Below are positions 25,191 to 36,335 of a stretch of 64,000 bases of DNA, one piece after another. A program made the translations under genes and the position numbers. Position 1 is the stretch's first letter; the number at the start of each line of letters is the position of its first letter. The stretch spans positions 941,215 to 1,005,214 of the forward strand of contig CM061251.1 in assembly GCA_022605425.2 (NCBI GenBank). Direction: 5' to 3'. The notes beneath the pieces are model-generated. The model had not been told where the DNA came from, did not search any database, and saw only the letters and a program-made list of their open reading frames with translations. The stretch is from Hamiltosporidium tvaerminnensis. Taxonomy: Eukaryota > Microsporidia > Dubosqiidae.

Positions 25191-26280
25191 TCCGTTGCCA
25201 AGAAAAACGTGTTATAAGCCTAGAAAATTAACAATCGATAATCAAATATAAGTCTAACATGCCCACCATAGCCTCTCAACACGACTTTAGAAGACTTTGC
25301 TGTTATTTTCGCCTTTTTTCTCAGAAGATATTTATTAATACAATTGCAGCTTTTAAAGCCTTTTTTCTTGGTTGTCTGACAGTAAAATTCGTATCAACGC
25401 CTTTTAAACAAAAGAAATATCTAAGATACTTGAAAAGGTATTGGTTTTCAACACTAATATTATTAATATATATTTTAATCACATTTCAGCAATTATAAGA
25501 GTAGTTCTTTGCTTTCAAAATATATGCATTATTAGATGAAGGGCTTTGAATGCATCTGATATTCTTCTTACTCTGTTTCAAACTACTGCTATAAAGCAAA
25601 AGATCTTCTGCATAGCTAAATATATTATTCCTCAGATGAGAAGAGATATAGAAAATCAAATAATAAAGGACAATATTGAACAAACTTAAGAATATCCCAG
25701 TTCTTTGTGGTAACTCTTTGCAAAAAGTAGTACATTCTCTTTTTCGATTATACTCTATCAATAAATATTTTTTATTCTAAAGTAATTCTGCAATTAATAG
25801 AGTATCCATCGGAATAAACTCTTGATACAAGATAAGGTTCTTTTACAAACTTCTTTTTTGATCGTTTCATAGCTGATTTCATATTGATCGTTACGGAAAA
25901 TATCACTACTACTTTCTAAAATATGTTCTATCTGGAGGCTATTGGTAAAGGTTATGTTATTCCGTGTGTAACTGGTTTTTTTCTTTTATAAAACGAACCC
26001 GAATTTCGTAAATATGCTCTTTTCAAACAATTTACAAGTTTTTTCATTAGTGCGAGATTCCGTATAATTTATTTCTCTTTTTTATTGCTGTCATTGTATT
26101 TAGTTATACGCCTTTGGTACTTCTCGCAAAAAAATAAAAGAATTAAAATAATTATTTAAATGAACGAAATATATCTATGAACATGTTTATTCAAGTGCAT
26201 TTTTCTCTCTAAAATCACCCAGACTAATTGGCCGTAGTGGCTTTATTTCCCTTTTCAAATTTAACATAAGATTATACTAA
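25190..26280 (-). pseudogene. Decayed non-LTR retrotransposon reverse transcriptase
   Basis: Reverse transcriptase motifs appear in order on the minus strand across several frames: KGNKATTAN then RPISL (about 26,255-26,220), TCKLFEKSIF and KFGF (about 26,040-25,995), a motif-A-like DIFRNDQYEISYETI (about 25,904-25,860), KELPQ then LFNIVLYYLI (25,716-25,654), and FSYAEDLLLYSSS (25,620-25,582). Spacing fits the palm of an APE-class LINE: about 110 codons from RPISL to motif A, 64 to LPQ and 33 to YAED. The catalytic YADD is YAED, and the expected GLPQGS is ELPQRT. A post-RT piece, LRGYGGHVRLIFDYRLLIF, lies near 25,250. Stops and frameshifts make it non-functional. Confidence 0.8.
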
Positions 26281-27480
26281 CTAAACTATCTTCTTTATCG
26301 CTTTGATAATTAAGACTGTCATTAATTTTTTAACTTTATCTTTATATAGTGTCAACAGAATACTGAATTATTGTTACTCACTACTGAACCAAAAGCTTCG
26401 TATATATTTACAAACACACGCATTCCGTTCTTACTACATGGAACAACTTTAGAAACCAAATCGTTAACAAGATTTGAATTCTAATATTAGAATTGGCTTT
26501 ATCTAAATAACTAATCTTCCTTTCATTTTTTTGATCAACTCTTAAATTTCTTTAAAATTAAAGTCAGTTATCGTTCTCACAGCTCGTTCAATTTCTTTTT
26601 AAATTAGCTATGATAAGGTTGTGCAGTTTATGAGAAACTTGTCTTTTTATTTGCAAACTCCTCGAAGCTTCAATTTAAATATCTTGCAATAATTCGAGTT
26701 TTTCTTTATTCGGTAATTTATTCAACAGAATTCATTTCTAGAAGTTAAAACTTAAATTTTATTGCTTAAAGGTTTTTTTAGCGTCTTATCTTTTAATTAA
26801 TTGATATTAAACATAGAATTTAATGTAAAATTAGCTTTATTCAAAAACACATTTATCAGTTTGTGATAAAAATTTTAATTTTATGAAGTTCCGGTCGTAC
26901 CTTAAATTTTGAAAAGTACATATGCTAGGGTAGAACATTATTCTCGAGCTTAAAAAAAGAAGACTCAAATTTTGTTTCATATAATCCCAACTCCGAATGC
27001 TTGTCGGGAACAAATTATTCGAATGTTACTGCATTCTCCAGATTGTAGCCTCCTAGCTTAATATCTTCATATCAGCAAATTTTCTTATTTTAGCCTTAAG
27101 TAAATGTAATGCATTATTTAAACGTGATTTGTAAATGAAAATTAAATATATTTTTGTACCTTGATACAAACACCGAATTTAGTCAAATCTTTAATTATAC
27201 TATTAAATTAATTTATCCGATAACACCAACATTTCCTCGGAATTAGAAACCGTGTTTTATTATTTTTTTTTAGATATCTTACAGGCAATTACCATATAAT
27301 CTGGATTTTAATTTTCTAACGTGTAGCGCCACTTTCCAGCAGATGCTACTATGCCAAAATTATTTACACTGAATAATTAAATTATTTTTTTTAAATTTGT
27401 ATATTAGAAATACGACCAATATTGTGAAAAGTAATTTTATTAATATTTTTTGACCCGATCTAATATTTCTAATTCTTATA
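26280..27480 (-). pseudogene. Probable middle part of the same dead retroelement
   Basis: Between the N-terminal-like coding pieces and the RT motifs lies about 1.2 kb where an APE endonuclease and linker would be expected. I could not find a clear endonuclease motif (GDFN or SDH) by eye. Open fragments such as FLENANIRIRNIRSGQKIL near 27,480 exist. The assignment rests only on position between the two recognised ends. Confidence 0.3.
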
Positions 27481-28370
27481 TTAGCGTTTTCCAGAAACTC
27501 ACAAGTTCTACCCTTGAAAATTAAATAATCTCACTTCAATTTTTTTAACTTTTTATTTATATTTTTTTTATTTCGTTTAAAAATGTTTTCCATTCTTCCT
27601 TTAAGTTTAGCAAATAAGGTTTCTTCTATTATCTGATCCAGGACTCTCTCTTAATAGGTGCGCGGGTAGTCTTTTAAAAATATCAATACATCATTTTTAA
27701 ATTTATTATTTATATAGGCTCGAATATTTTTTATCTCAGAAAATCTTAATTTATCACATATTTTAATTTATTAATCAATGGATCTGAAAGATAGGCTATA
27801 TATCAATGTTCTATTCCGTCTAATACCCTAAAGTATATAAAAATATATTTATTGATTTGAAAAAAAGATTCCTAGTTAAAACTTGTGCGATCGCACCCTC
27901 GTGTAACTACTTTCGATTATATCCGTACCTAATTCTTCTCATAGATTTTGGGTGCCTTTATTATTTATACAGCTTTTCCCACTGTCTTTTTAGTGATTTC
28001 TGGGTCTGTTACTTTTACTGGCTCTTTTTTTCTCTTAAGTAACACCTTGCAAATATTTTTCGCTTTTCTCTGCTAAATAATCTTCTACAATTGCTGCAAT
28101 AAGTGCGAAGATGATTTGGGTTTTTTCCCGTACTTTTATTGCTCATTCTAAAGAAGCTTATTATGTACATAATAGTTTGGGTTTCATCAATTATCACCTT
28201 TCTAGTTTTGGATAGGAAAACCTTTGATTCCATTCCAGATCACCAATTTTATTCTTTGTTTTTCTATTTCGTCAAAAGCTTTCGATCCTTCGGAACTTTC
28301 CATATTAATTAATTTGCAGCGTACATATACCTGCAAAATCTTTTTTGGATTCGAAACCGACGCTAAATCC
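27480..28370 (-). pseudogene. N-terminal coding relic upstream of the dead RT
   Basis: Three protein-like minus-strand stretches follow one another. First (28,370-28,202): DLASVSNPKKILQVYVRCK then MESSEGSKAFDEIEKQ and LVIWNGIKGFP. Second (28,233-28,015, another frame, 72 codons): KTRKVIIDETQTIMYII, then TYCSNCRRLFSREKRKIFA. Third (about 28,030-27,866 and 27,735-27,490): KEPVKVTDPEITKKTVGKAV, KAPKIYEKN, then AYINNKFKNDVLIFL and ETLFAKLKGRMENIFKRN. Stops and frame changes separate them. The Cys/Lys-rich content and position fit an ORF1-like or pre-endonuclease region of the element, but homology is not proven. Confidence 0.45.
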
Positions 28371-28549
28371 TAGTAGTACTTAGAACCGGCAGGAATCAGA
28401 ACCTAATAAGATTTCATGCATTCTAAGATTAAAATTTTTTTGTATCGCGATATCCATTGAACCGTAAACATATATTGTATTTAAAGCTTATAGTAAAATT
28501 TTTTATTTATGATTTGTGACATAAAAGAAAACCAAATTAAATATTTTCC

Positions 28550-30640
28550 TCTTATCGAACCTAAATTTAATGTGATATTACTACCAACCTAAAAAATGAT
28601 CAAAGCACATGTTTTATAGTGAATTAATTATAAAAGTATGTCTTAGAATAACATTACAGCCAAATTTCTTTTAAAACAAAAATAACTGATATATTATTTT
28701 TTATAAAATTTTTTAAAAAAAGAAAATAGTGCTATATACAAAGCTTATTTTTTAACAGCAAAGTCTTTACTTTATAAAATTTTAATTCAACTTTCTTTTA
28801 TTTTATCTGAATAAAATAAGTTTTCACGTACTTTGATATATTGTTTATAAAAAAAAACATCTAAATAGAAATTAAAAATAAAAGTACTAGTTGAACTTAC
28901 TTCAGAAAATCTATTCACAATTTATTTTTTCTTTGAAAAAAACATAAAAGTACAAATAAGAATTAGTTGAACTAAAATTTTAACCCCATGAAGTAACGAA
29001 GAAAAAAGAATAGACCATAATACCCACTTCGTGAAATTTCTAAGTTTAGTTAACAAAACATTTCTTCTTGCAATACTTAAGAAGTACAATTCCCAAAAAT
29101 TCTTCATCAATACACCTTCACATGATATTTCAATACAAGTTCTACTATACATTTAAAAATGCGAAAAAAACCTTTGTTAATCCCAAAGCAAACCCAAAGT
29201 AGAGGTTTAAGTTGACTAATTCCGCATTCCGCTCTTTTTGTCTTCATAAAACATCAAATTTAAATTTTTGCTTATTTTTTGTTAGAATAATTTCAGAGAA
29301 TAGTTTTTTTAGTTATTTCAAGCCTTAATATTTATATATAAATGTCTTTAAATGAATTATAATATCAATTTCTTTTCTTTTCTTTCTAAAATATTTGAAA
29401 ATTTAAATGTTATTATTTTTTTTTTAATTTTTGCATTTTTTTATAATTTTTATTAGTTTCATATATCAATCGTAATATTTTTAAATCAAAAATGTAAAAA
29501 AATAGATTTACTACAAATATATTATAAAATAATCATTTTAAACCCATTGAAATACAGATCGAATTATTTAAGACAAGAAAAGTAGATTATTTTTAGTGAA
29601 CAGACCTCTGAATTACGCAATAAGAACAACGTGATAAAATATATCTACATAAAACAGAATCTAAATAAAATATGAACCTAGAAAAAAAGTAGATATATAA
29701 AACAGAACCTCAACTTCTCTGCTCCTATAATCTTTGATATATGTATAACAAATAATGCCATTCTGTTGTGGTATTTTATAGAAGGCTTTCTTTAACTTTC
29801 TGAAATCTTTCAATTTAAGAAAAAAGAGGTGTTTTAATATTTTAATAAGACTTTAGAAATATTTTTCTTAGATAATTTGCCATGAATATTAGGAATACAA
29901 TTTTTCTATTTTTATTTTTCTTAAATTGTATTGCTTCTATAAATTTCTTTAGTATGTGTATAGTAAAATAAAAGAAAAAATAGAGAAAGAAAATCCTTTA
30001 ACAGCAATTATATTTCAATAAACTCTTTATTTCTTCAATTTTTAAATTTTTACTTTTACTTGTATGATTTGAACTTTGTCTCATTTGAACTACTTAAATC
30101 AGAATTTTTTTTAAAAAGAAAAAAGATTTATAAAGAAATTATTTTCAAAATTTCAAAATTAAAAATTAGAAGAACTAAGAAATAAAAATTAAGAAAAAAA
30201 AGTAGAAAAAATTTAAAAAATTCAGAAATAATTTATGAGAATGTGAGAAATAAAATTTCTGAAATTAAGAGATAAGAATATGATGGAATAGAATAAAAAT
30301 ATAATAAAATGCCAAACTTTAATAAATTATTTCACTTTCTACATTTTTTTTCTAATTCCAAAAGAAAAATATTGAATAATTTTTTGTTAATATACTACAC
30401 TTCGCTATATAACAAATAATATCTAGTGTAAAACAGCGAAAGTTTGTAAAGTCTCTTTCTAAGGTAGCAGTAAGCTTTAATTATCTTTTCATGTTCCGAA
30501 CTTCTTAAATTCGAAATTCTTTACCACCGCAACACTTCATTTTTTTTTCGAATCAATTATATTTTCGTAATGTCTTTACACCTATTTATCATCACCAAAC
30601 TTAATTATAGCTTCTATTTATTCCAAGCAGGGTTTGGATA
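28550..30640. other. Very AT-rich sequence, no gene
   Basis: T-rich runs dominate near 29,330-29,460 and A-rich runs near 30,110-30,330, a switch in strand composition around 30.0 kb. A 76-codon minus frame (28,922-29,152) is unsupported. Confidence 0.45.
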
Positions 30641-30653
30641 TAGATAATTTTAT

Positions 30654-30836
30654 TTAAAAAGATTGAAGATTTCTAGACATACCAGAACTCCATTCACTTA
30701 ACACACGCGAAAGAACCACATCAAATTCATTCCGATTCCGCATGACTCGGTATATTTCGTCAGCGCTTTGTAGGCTAGTACTTTAGCATAAGATAATCCT
30801 ATCAATAAATTTAATAAAAGCTGTTAGTGCCTCCAT
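30654..30836 (-). pseudogene. Small coding relic with one in-frame stop
   Basis: From ATG at 30,836 the frame reads MEALTAFIKFIDRIILC, a TAA, then STSLQSADEIYRVMRNRNEF, DVVLSRVLSEWSSGM and SRNLQSF to TAA at 30,654. That is sixty codons with a single internal stop, in a patch noticeably richer in G+C than its flanks. Acidic, basic and aromatic residues are mixed as in a real protein. A predicted helical character is an inference only. No known family is recognised. It lies just left of SubT copy C. Confidence 0.4.
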
Positions 30837-31019
30837 AATTTACCATTTAGTCAGTGGGGGACCAAGGTCTGCTTCTTTTCTAGTCATCGATGTAAAGTGC
30901 ATCATCTATATATTACGGGGGTATTGTCCTATTTATGTCACCGACATGTAATTTCATCAATATGTAAACTTTTCGCTAAAAAAAAGAAAAAACACATTTA
31001 TTCAAAAATAATACAACTA

Positions 31020-33335
31020 TATGTTAGAGCCTACACTTCAATCATATATCATCAAAGACAAATAAATTTTTATATATGTTTAAGAGAAATTGGTCAATAT
31101 AATTTAACAGAATAACGTGTTTTTATCAAAAGTAAATAAAAGTTATTGGTTTTCTAAAAAGTATACCTACAAATTAAAGACATTAATTTATCTTTTCTTC
31201 GTTATGATATACATCTTCACAGCGATTCTTCAGATTAGCAATTGCGTTCCATAAAAAGCTTTCTGCCTTTAGCTTATTGTAATTGCAATTAAAGTTAATG
31301 ATATTGGTAAGTTATCTAGCAATATATTCTAAGTGAATTCATTCACTAACGTGTACCTCTGACTTTAAACAGGATTTATAAGTTTTTTGACACTACCGTT
31401 TGAATCATAATAAGAATACATTTAATTAAACTTACAAAACCCAATCTTCACCTTAAAACAGCCTAGGTCTGTAAGATATAAAAATCAAGCTGCGAATATT
31501 CTAGTAATTATATCAGTTGATTGCGGAATATGTTTCTATGGCTTCAAATTTAGGTTCAATTCTTTAAAATAAAAGAGGTATTAAGTTTCATACCAAGCTA
31601 TTCATGAATCACTCGTAGAAGATGTCACAACATAAAAAATATAACACTATTTATAGTTTTTGTAATTTTTAATATTCAATTGTCTTACATTTTATATTTT
31701 AATAGACAAATCGATATTTTGATAGTATAATCTCTTAACTAACAAACACAATCATAGAAATTTTATTTTTGAATTACAAATACTTGTTTCCATTAATTAT
31801 AAGACTAAGTTGAAATCCTTTTGCTTTGATATCCATCTAAAAATATATTTAGATCTCAAAGTGATATTAATATCTTGTAATTCCCACTAATATAGGTATT
31901 TCTTCATTATGTAAAGAATTGTATGTAACTTTATATCTATTTAGCAAAGTAAATATTAAAAATGATTTAAATTAATTTAGCTTATAATGAAATATATTTA
32001 TTAAAGATTCAATCAATCTTTATACCAAATTAAAATATTATCTAAATTATTATTTATTTGAATTGTTTTTCGTGTGAATCCGTAATGACTCATAAGAAAG
32101 TTAAAGATCTAAAAAATCCAAGAATATATAGATAACCATACCATTTATAAAATAGTTGTAGAAATTGTATTTAACCTAGGTAGATGAATTAAAAACATTG
32201 AAATTAAGAATCAATTAATATAAAAACAGATAATGAAATGTAGTCGTAATTTTGAAGTAGTATAAAAAGAACAAGATTATCAGTTCGAGACATATTATGT
32301 ACTATTCAATTTATTTAAATTTAATTCTTTAGATAATTAGAGTAAAATATTACTTAAGTCTAATAAAAATATAAAATAATAGAAAACTTAGTAATATCTT
32401 TACAAATATAAAAATTTATGTTCTAAATTTGTCGAATATGAGTTAATAGTTTAAGACGAAATTCTTATATGAATATATTGGGATGAATCAAATTTCAAAA
32501 TTCTCTAATAGAATTATATAATTTAGTAAAAATAACTTAATGACTATATAAATCTAAAAAATAGCATTTTATTTCAACAAATTCAATAGTATTACATTTT
32601 TAATAAATTTTCTTGAAATTATTATACATGCAATGTAAATATCTTTTCGCACGATATCTTTCTTTTACTTAGCTCTATATTCTTTTTAAACCAAAAAGCA
32701 ATACATATATAATACAAAGCGGTTTGCTCAATTTTAGGAAAGGTAACTAATATGAGGTTATATGGAAATCCAAAGCTATGTATGAATACCCTATATGATC
32801 AAAGTTTCAATCAATATACTGAAGGCTTTTAAAAACAATTTCACAAAATTTAATACGGCCATATTTAGGTCAAACACAACGTATTATGACTAATTTTAAA
32901 AAATATTATTCAAAAATAATCAGTTAAGGTTTTAATAGTTAAAATGTTCTAAATGACCATAAAAAAGCACTTAATACCTTACGCACAAAAACTTCCAATT
33001 ATGGTAAATTTATAAGTTTATTAGACTTAACACTCAAAAATCATATAAGAAGAGATAATACTAAGATGTATTTTGAAATATAACATATTGATAAGAATCA
33101 AAGAATTTAACGCCAAATGAATATTAAATTAGTATAAAATTAATAAATCACATCAAAGTATAGTAAAATCATAATAGATTTAGAACCAAACATTGCTTTA
33201 CTAAAACAAGACATGATTAAAGTAGTCAGAATTGTTTTATAACCAGAAAAACTGCTGCATGAGCAACCATTATAACTTGGTAAAGGAATAACAAAAGAAA
33301 TATGTAAAAAATATAGGAACAATTTAAAACAGAAA
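31020..33335 (-). repeat. SubT repeat, copy C
   Basis: It starts GAGCCTACACTTCAATCATA at 31,025 and reaches AGAAAAACTGCTGCATGAGC at 33,246. Landmarks include AATCGATATTTTGATAG, GCGGTTTGCTCAATTTTAGG (32,720), AATACGGCCATATTTAGGTC (32,852) and TTCCAATTATGGTAAATTTA (32,992, one base shorter than in A, B and D). On the minus strand near 31,250 a protein-like run NFNCNYNKLKAES, then NAIANLKNRCEDVYHNEE can be read. Copy A reads NFNYNYNKPKAKSP, then ATANLKGLGMKMY in the same place. Confidence 0.75.
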
Positions 33336-33889
33336 ATTAAAATAACAAAACAAGAAATATGAAAAAAAGCAATTAAAAATAGAATTAAAATACATTTTAT
33401 CTTAACCGACTCTATACAAGTGAAAATTCAAAACTAAAAAAACATTAATAAAATAAATACCTAACTAAAATTTTCCACGTAAAAGAATAAAAGTTCGATA
33501 ATTGTAAATAAAATTTGAAACGGTACAATTTTTTTTGTAAAAAAGAAATATTTTATCTTAACAGCTATAAACAATACTAATTTCATATAGAACATAAAAT
33601 ATGAAATATATACTAGTTTATATTACAGAAAAGACTATACAGATTTTATACCATATAAACTTACGTGACAAAAAAGCAACTAAAATCTACCACTAATGAT
33701 GTAAAATAACGAGTTTACAATATAAATATATTTTTCTTTAATTAAAAGCCAACATATTATAGTTAAACTTAAAAAATATATGATAACAACAAGTAAATTA
33801 TTTTAAGTATGTAATAAACATACAAATCAAGTTTTTAATATGTTATAAATTTAATTTAGAACAAAATATATGACTTAATACAGAAGAAG

Positions 33890-35240
33890 TGACAAAGTTA
33901 TGAAAAAAATGAATAAAAAAACTTACTAAAATTTATATCCCATGCATATCCCTTTAGCGAAAGTACATAGTATTCCAAAGAATATTTTTTAATAAAACAT
34001 CTAAATTTTGAATTTTTAAAAAAATTATTGTGTAATGAATTGAATCGAACAACCAAGCAATATTTGTTGGCGTTATTAATATCACATTTCACACGCCTTA
34101 TATTGCACTCTTCTGAAACTCAGTAGATAAATAAAATGGAATACAAATTATAAGTAAGAAAAGTATTTGGTATAAATAAAAACCGTATAGTTTAATAAAG
34201 ACTAATATGTTATGCTGGTGAATTCTTAATTGCTTTGTAAAATAAAAGAAACTTTGGATATTGAAATTAAAAAAAAAAACAGTGCAGTTTAATAAGATTT
34301 ATTTCATTAAATAATTAATAGCTCGATAAATGGTACCATACATACCTTTCAAAATCAGAAAAAAATTTTTAAAAATGAACCAACATGATATATAAGAAAT
34401 AATAACGTAAAGAAAAATAAGCGGTAAATAAAAATAACAAAACAATATTACAAATTTATAATAACAGACTATCTCGGTTTTGGAAAAAAAATATATTTCT
34501 GTATAAACTAACACATAGAATGATTTAAAACCATTACCTCTTTTTTACACAGTCACTAGTATAAATTTTTTTGATGAAATTCACGCAGTTCTGAGTTTAA
34601 CATATGTGACAGCATCCCCACCACACTATCTGTAAACTTACGATACCCATTCCAAGGCTTTCATTTATAAGGTATATATGATCTATTTAATAGGGAAAAG
34701 GTTTGCGTAGCGTTTGCCCATATCTGTTACTAAGTTTTGATTGTAGGTAGAACATAGCTCGAACTTAACCTTTCGAGATTATGCAGGATTTTCACTTACT
34801 CTATCCACTCCGAAGCCAATAAATGCTCGCCAAGATATATTTTGATGACTAACACAGACCTACTTAGACAATGCAATGACATAACAAGATGTATAACATG
34901 TTGCATCGCTTTAAGACTTCAAAAGTTATTATTTTTCTATCCTCTGAGGTTAAGTGTTATAACCTGGTGTTCAAGACAAGGTTTCCACGTTTTTAACAAA
35001 GCGAAAATCAAAAAGTACAATTTATTCTGCAATCTAGCCACAAATGAGACTACAAAATATATTATAGAAAAAGATTTCGATATATTATAGACCTTCTCCT
35101 CCTCATAAGAGCAGCAATGGAACCCCAAAAACATAGAGTAGTCTTATTCATATTTAAAGGCTAAATATCGGTTCAAACAGATCTTTCACATGATCATTTC
35201 AAATAATACTGTCTTGTAGTCGTTGTCCTCTCTCCACCAA
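33890..35240 (-). pseudogene. Decayed minus-strand coding block
   Basis: A single frame across about 34,900-34,560 reads, with stops between pieces: HVIHLVMSLHCLSRSVLVIK then YLGEHLLASEWIE, VKILHNLERLSSSYVLPTIK, QIWANATQTFSLLNRSYIP, KPWNGYRKFTDSVVGMLSH and MLNSELREFH. Most breaks are single stop codons without a frame change. Further down the same strand, a 64-codon frame at 33,898-34,092 (MKCDINNANKYCLVVRF...) and a 71-codon hydrophobic frame at 34,299-34,514 occur. The patch is less AT-rich than its flanks. I do not recognise the protein. A retroelement N-terminal region or a host multigene family are both possible. Confidence 0.45.
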
Positions 35241-35646
35241 TGGTTTAGCTATTTATAAACAATCAATTTTAACATAATCTAGTTACACACAAATTTAATC
35301 ATCAAATGTAACACTATTTGAGAAAAAATTAAAATATAAATTTTTTTGTAAAGAACCCTCTCCTAATGAGAAATCTCTATAATTTACTCTGCTGATATAA
35401 ATTATTTTTTTTTAAACATTAAAGAAAACATAAGAGTTGATGATACGGAATGCTAACCCAAAAAAACAAAACAAAGGGTTTACTGTTTTTCGAAATTATA
35501 ATAATTTTTGCAATTTACTGACATTCCTTCACTATAAAATAGTTTTAATGACATTACGAAGCAATTGAAGCATACCGTAATCATTAGTTGCTTTGCTCTT
35601 ATAGTTAGAGCGTTAGATGAAGCTTTTTTTTTATCCTCACTTTTTG

Positions 35647-35805
35647 TATATGGTATTTAGAAAGATCTTAGTTTAAAGCTGAATTTTTGGATATTTCATT
35701 CTATAATCAAATTTAAAACAAAAAAAAAATCATAAAATTATGATGCAGATTAAAATATCCGAAAATTCGTTCTTTAAACCGAGGTCCTTCTAAACGCCAT
35801 ATATA
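35647..35805. repeat. Imperfect palindrome, copy 2
   Basis: The left arm TATATGGTATTTAGAAAGAT... (35,647-35,708) and the reverse complement of the right arm (35,739-35,805), TATATGGCGTTTAGAAGGAC..., match closely over about 55-60 bases. They share GTTTAAAG, GAATTTT and GGATATTT. The loop is again A-rich with AAATTTAAAACAAAAAAAAA. This copy has the best-matching arms of the three. Confidence 0.8.
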
Positions 35806-36178
35806 TTGTAAGTAAGATTCTAAAATCACTTCGGCATTTATTAATCTAACGAAAAAAGTTAATACTTATAAAGAAAATTGCATACGATATAAATTTCGTT
35901 AAATATATTGCAGTATAAAAGGTATTAAAATGGAAAATGAAGAAGTATTTGAAATTGTAATATAAAAGAAGTAAAATTTATTATGAAAGAAAACTATAAT
36001 ACAATGACAAAAGTTTACCTTTCTTTAATTTTTAATAATTTTCGGATATTCCTTCAATTTAAAACTTTTTTATCAATTACGAAATAATAGAAGCATACAA
36101 CCACCAAAGCCGAAAAAGATTTTAAACCTAACCATCACTTTTATCGCAAATATTTTTTATCCTCACTTTTTTTTTTTG

Positions 36179-36335
36179 TATTTGGCATTTAGGAAGATCT
36201 CAAATTTAAAGACGAATTTTCCAATATTTCATATTGTAATCAAATTTAAAACAAATAAACTTCATAAAATTATGATACAACTTAATATATCGGAAAATTC
36301 ATTGATAAACTTAAGATCTTTCTAAATGCCATATA
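36179..36335. repeat. Imperfect palindrome, copy 3
   Basis: The left arm (36,179-36,241) begins TATTTGGCATTTAGGAAGAT. The right arm (36,271-36,335), reverse-complemented, begins TATATGGCATTTAGAAAGAT. Both contain GAATTTTCC(A/G)ATAT. The loop begins AAATTTAAAACAAATAAAC. It sits in the second ~530-bp tandem unit. Confidence 0.75.

Noticed and set aside
25259-25498. 79-codon plus-strand ORF
   Set aside because: It lies opposite the post-RT part of the minus-strand retroelement and is poor in acidic residues. Judged a shadow frame.
28090-28530. Plus-strand RT-like pieces: DRKTFDSIPDH, then GIR, then LFM-x-x-DIK at roughly RT spacing
   Set aside because: The minus strand of the same DNA reads longer, more protein-like stretches (MESSEGSKAFDEIEKQ, KVIIDETQTIMYII) continuous with the minus-strand element, so I treat the plus-strand match as an antisense coincidence.
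29330-30330. Possible large inverted repeat suggested by T-rich to A-rich switch
   Set aside because: Arms match only as low-complexity T-runs against A-runs, with no specific words paired convincingly.
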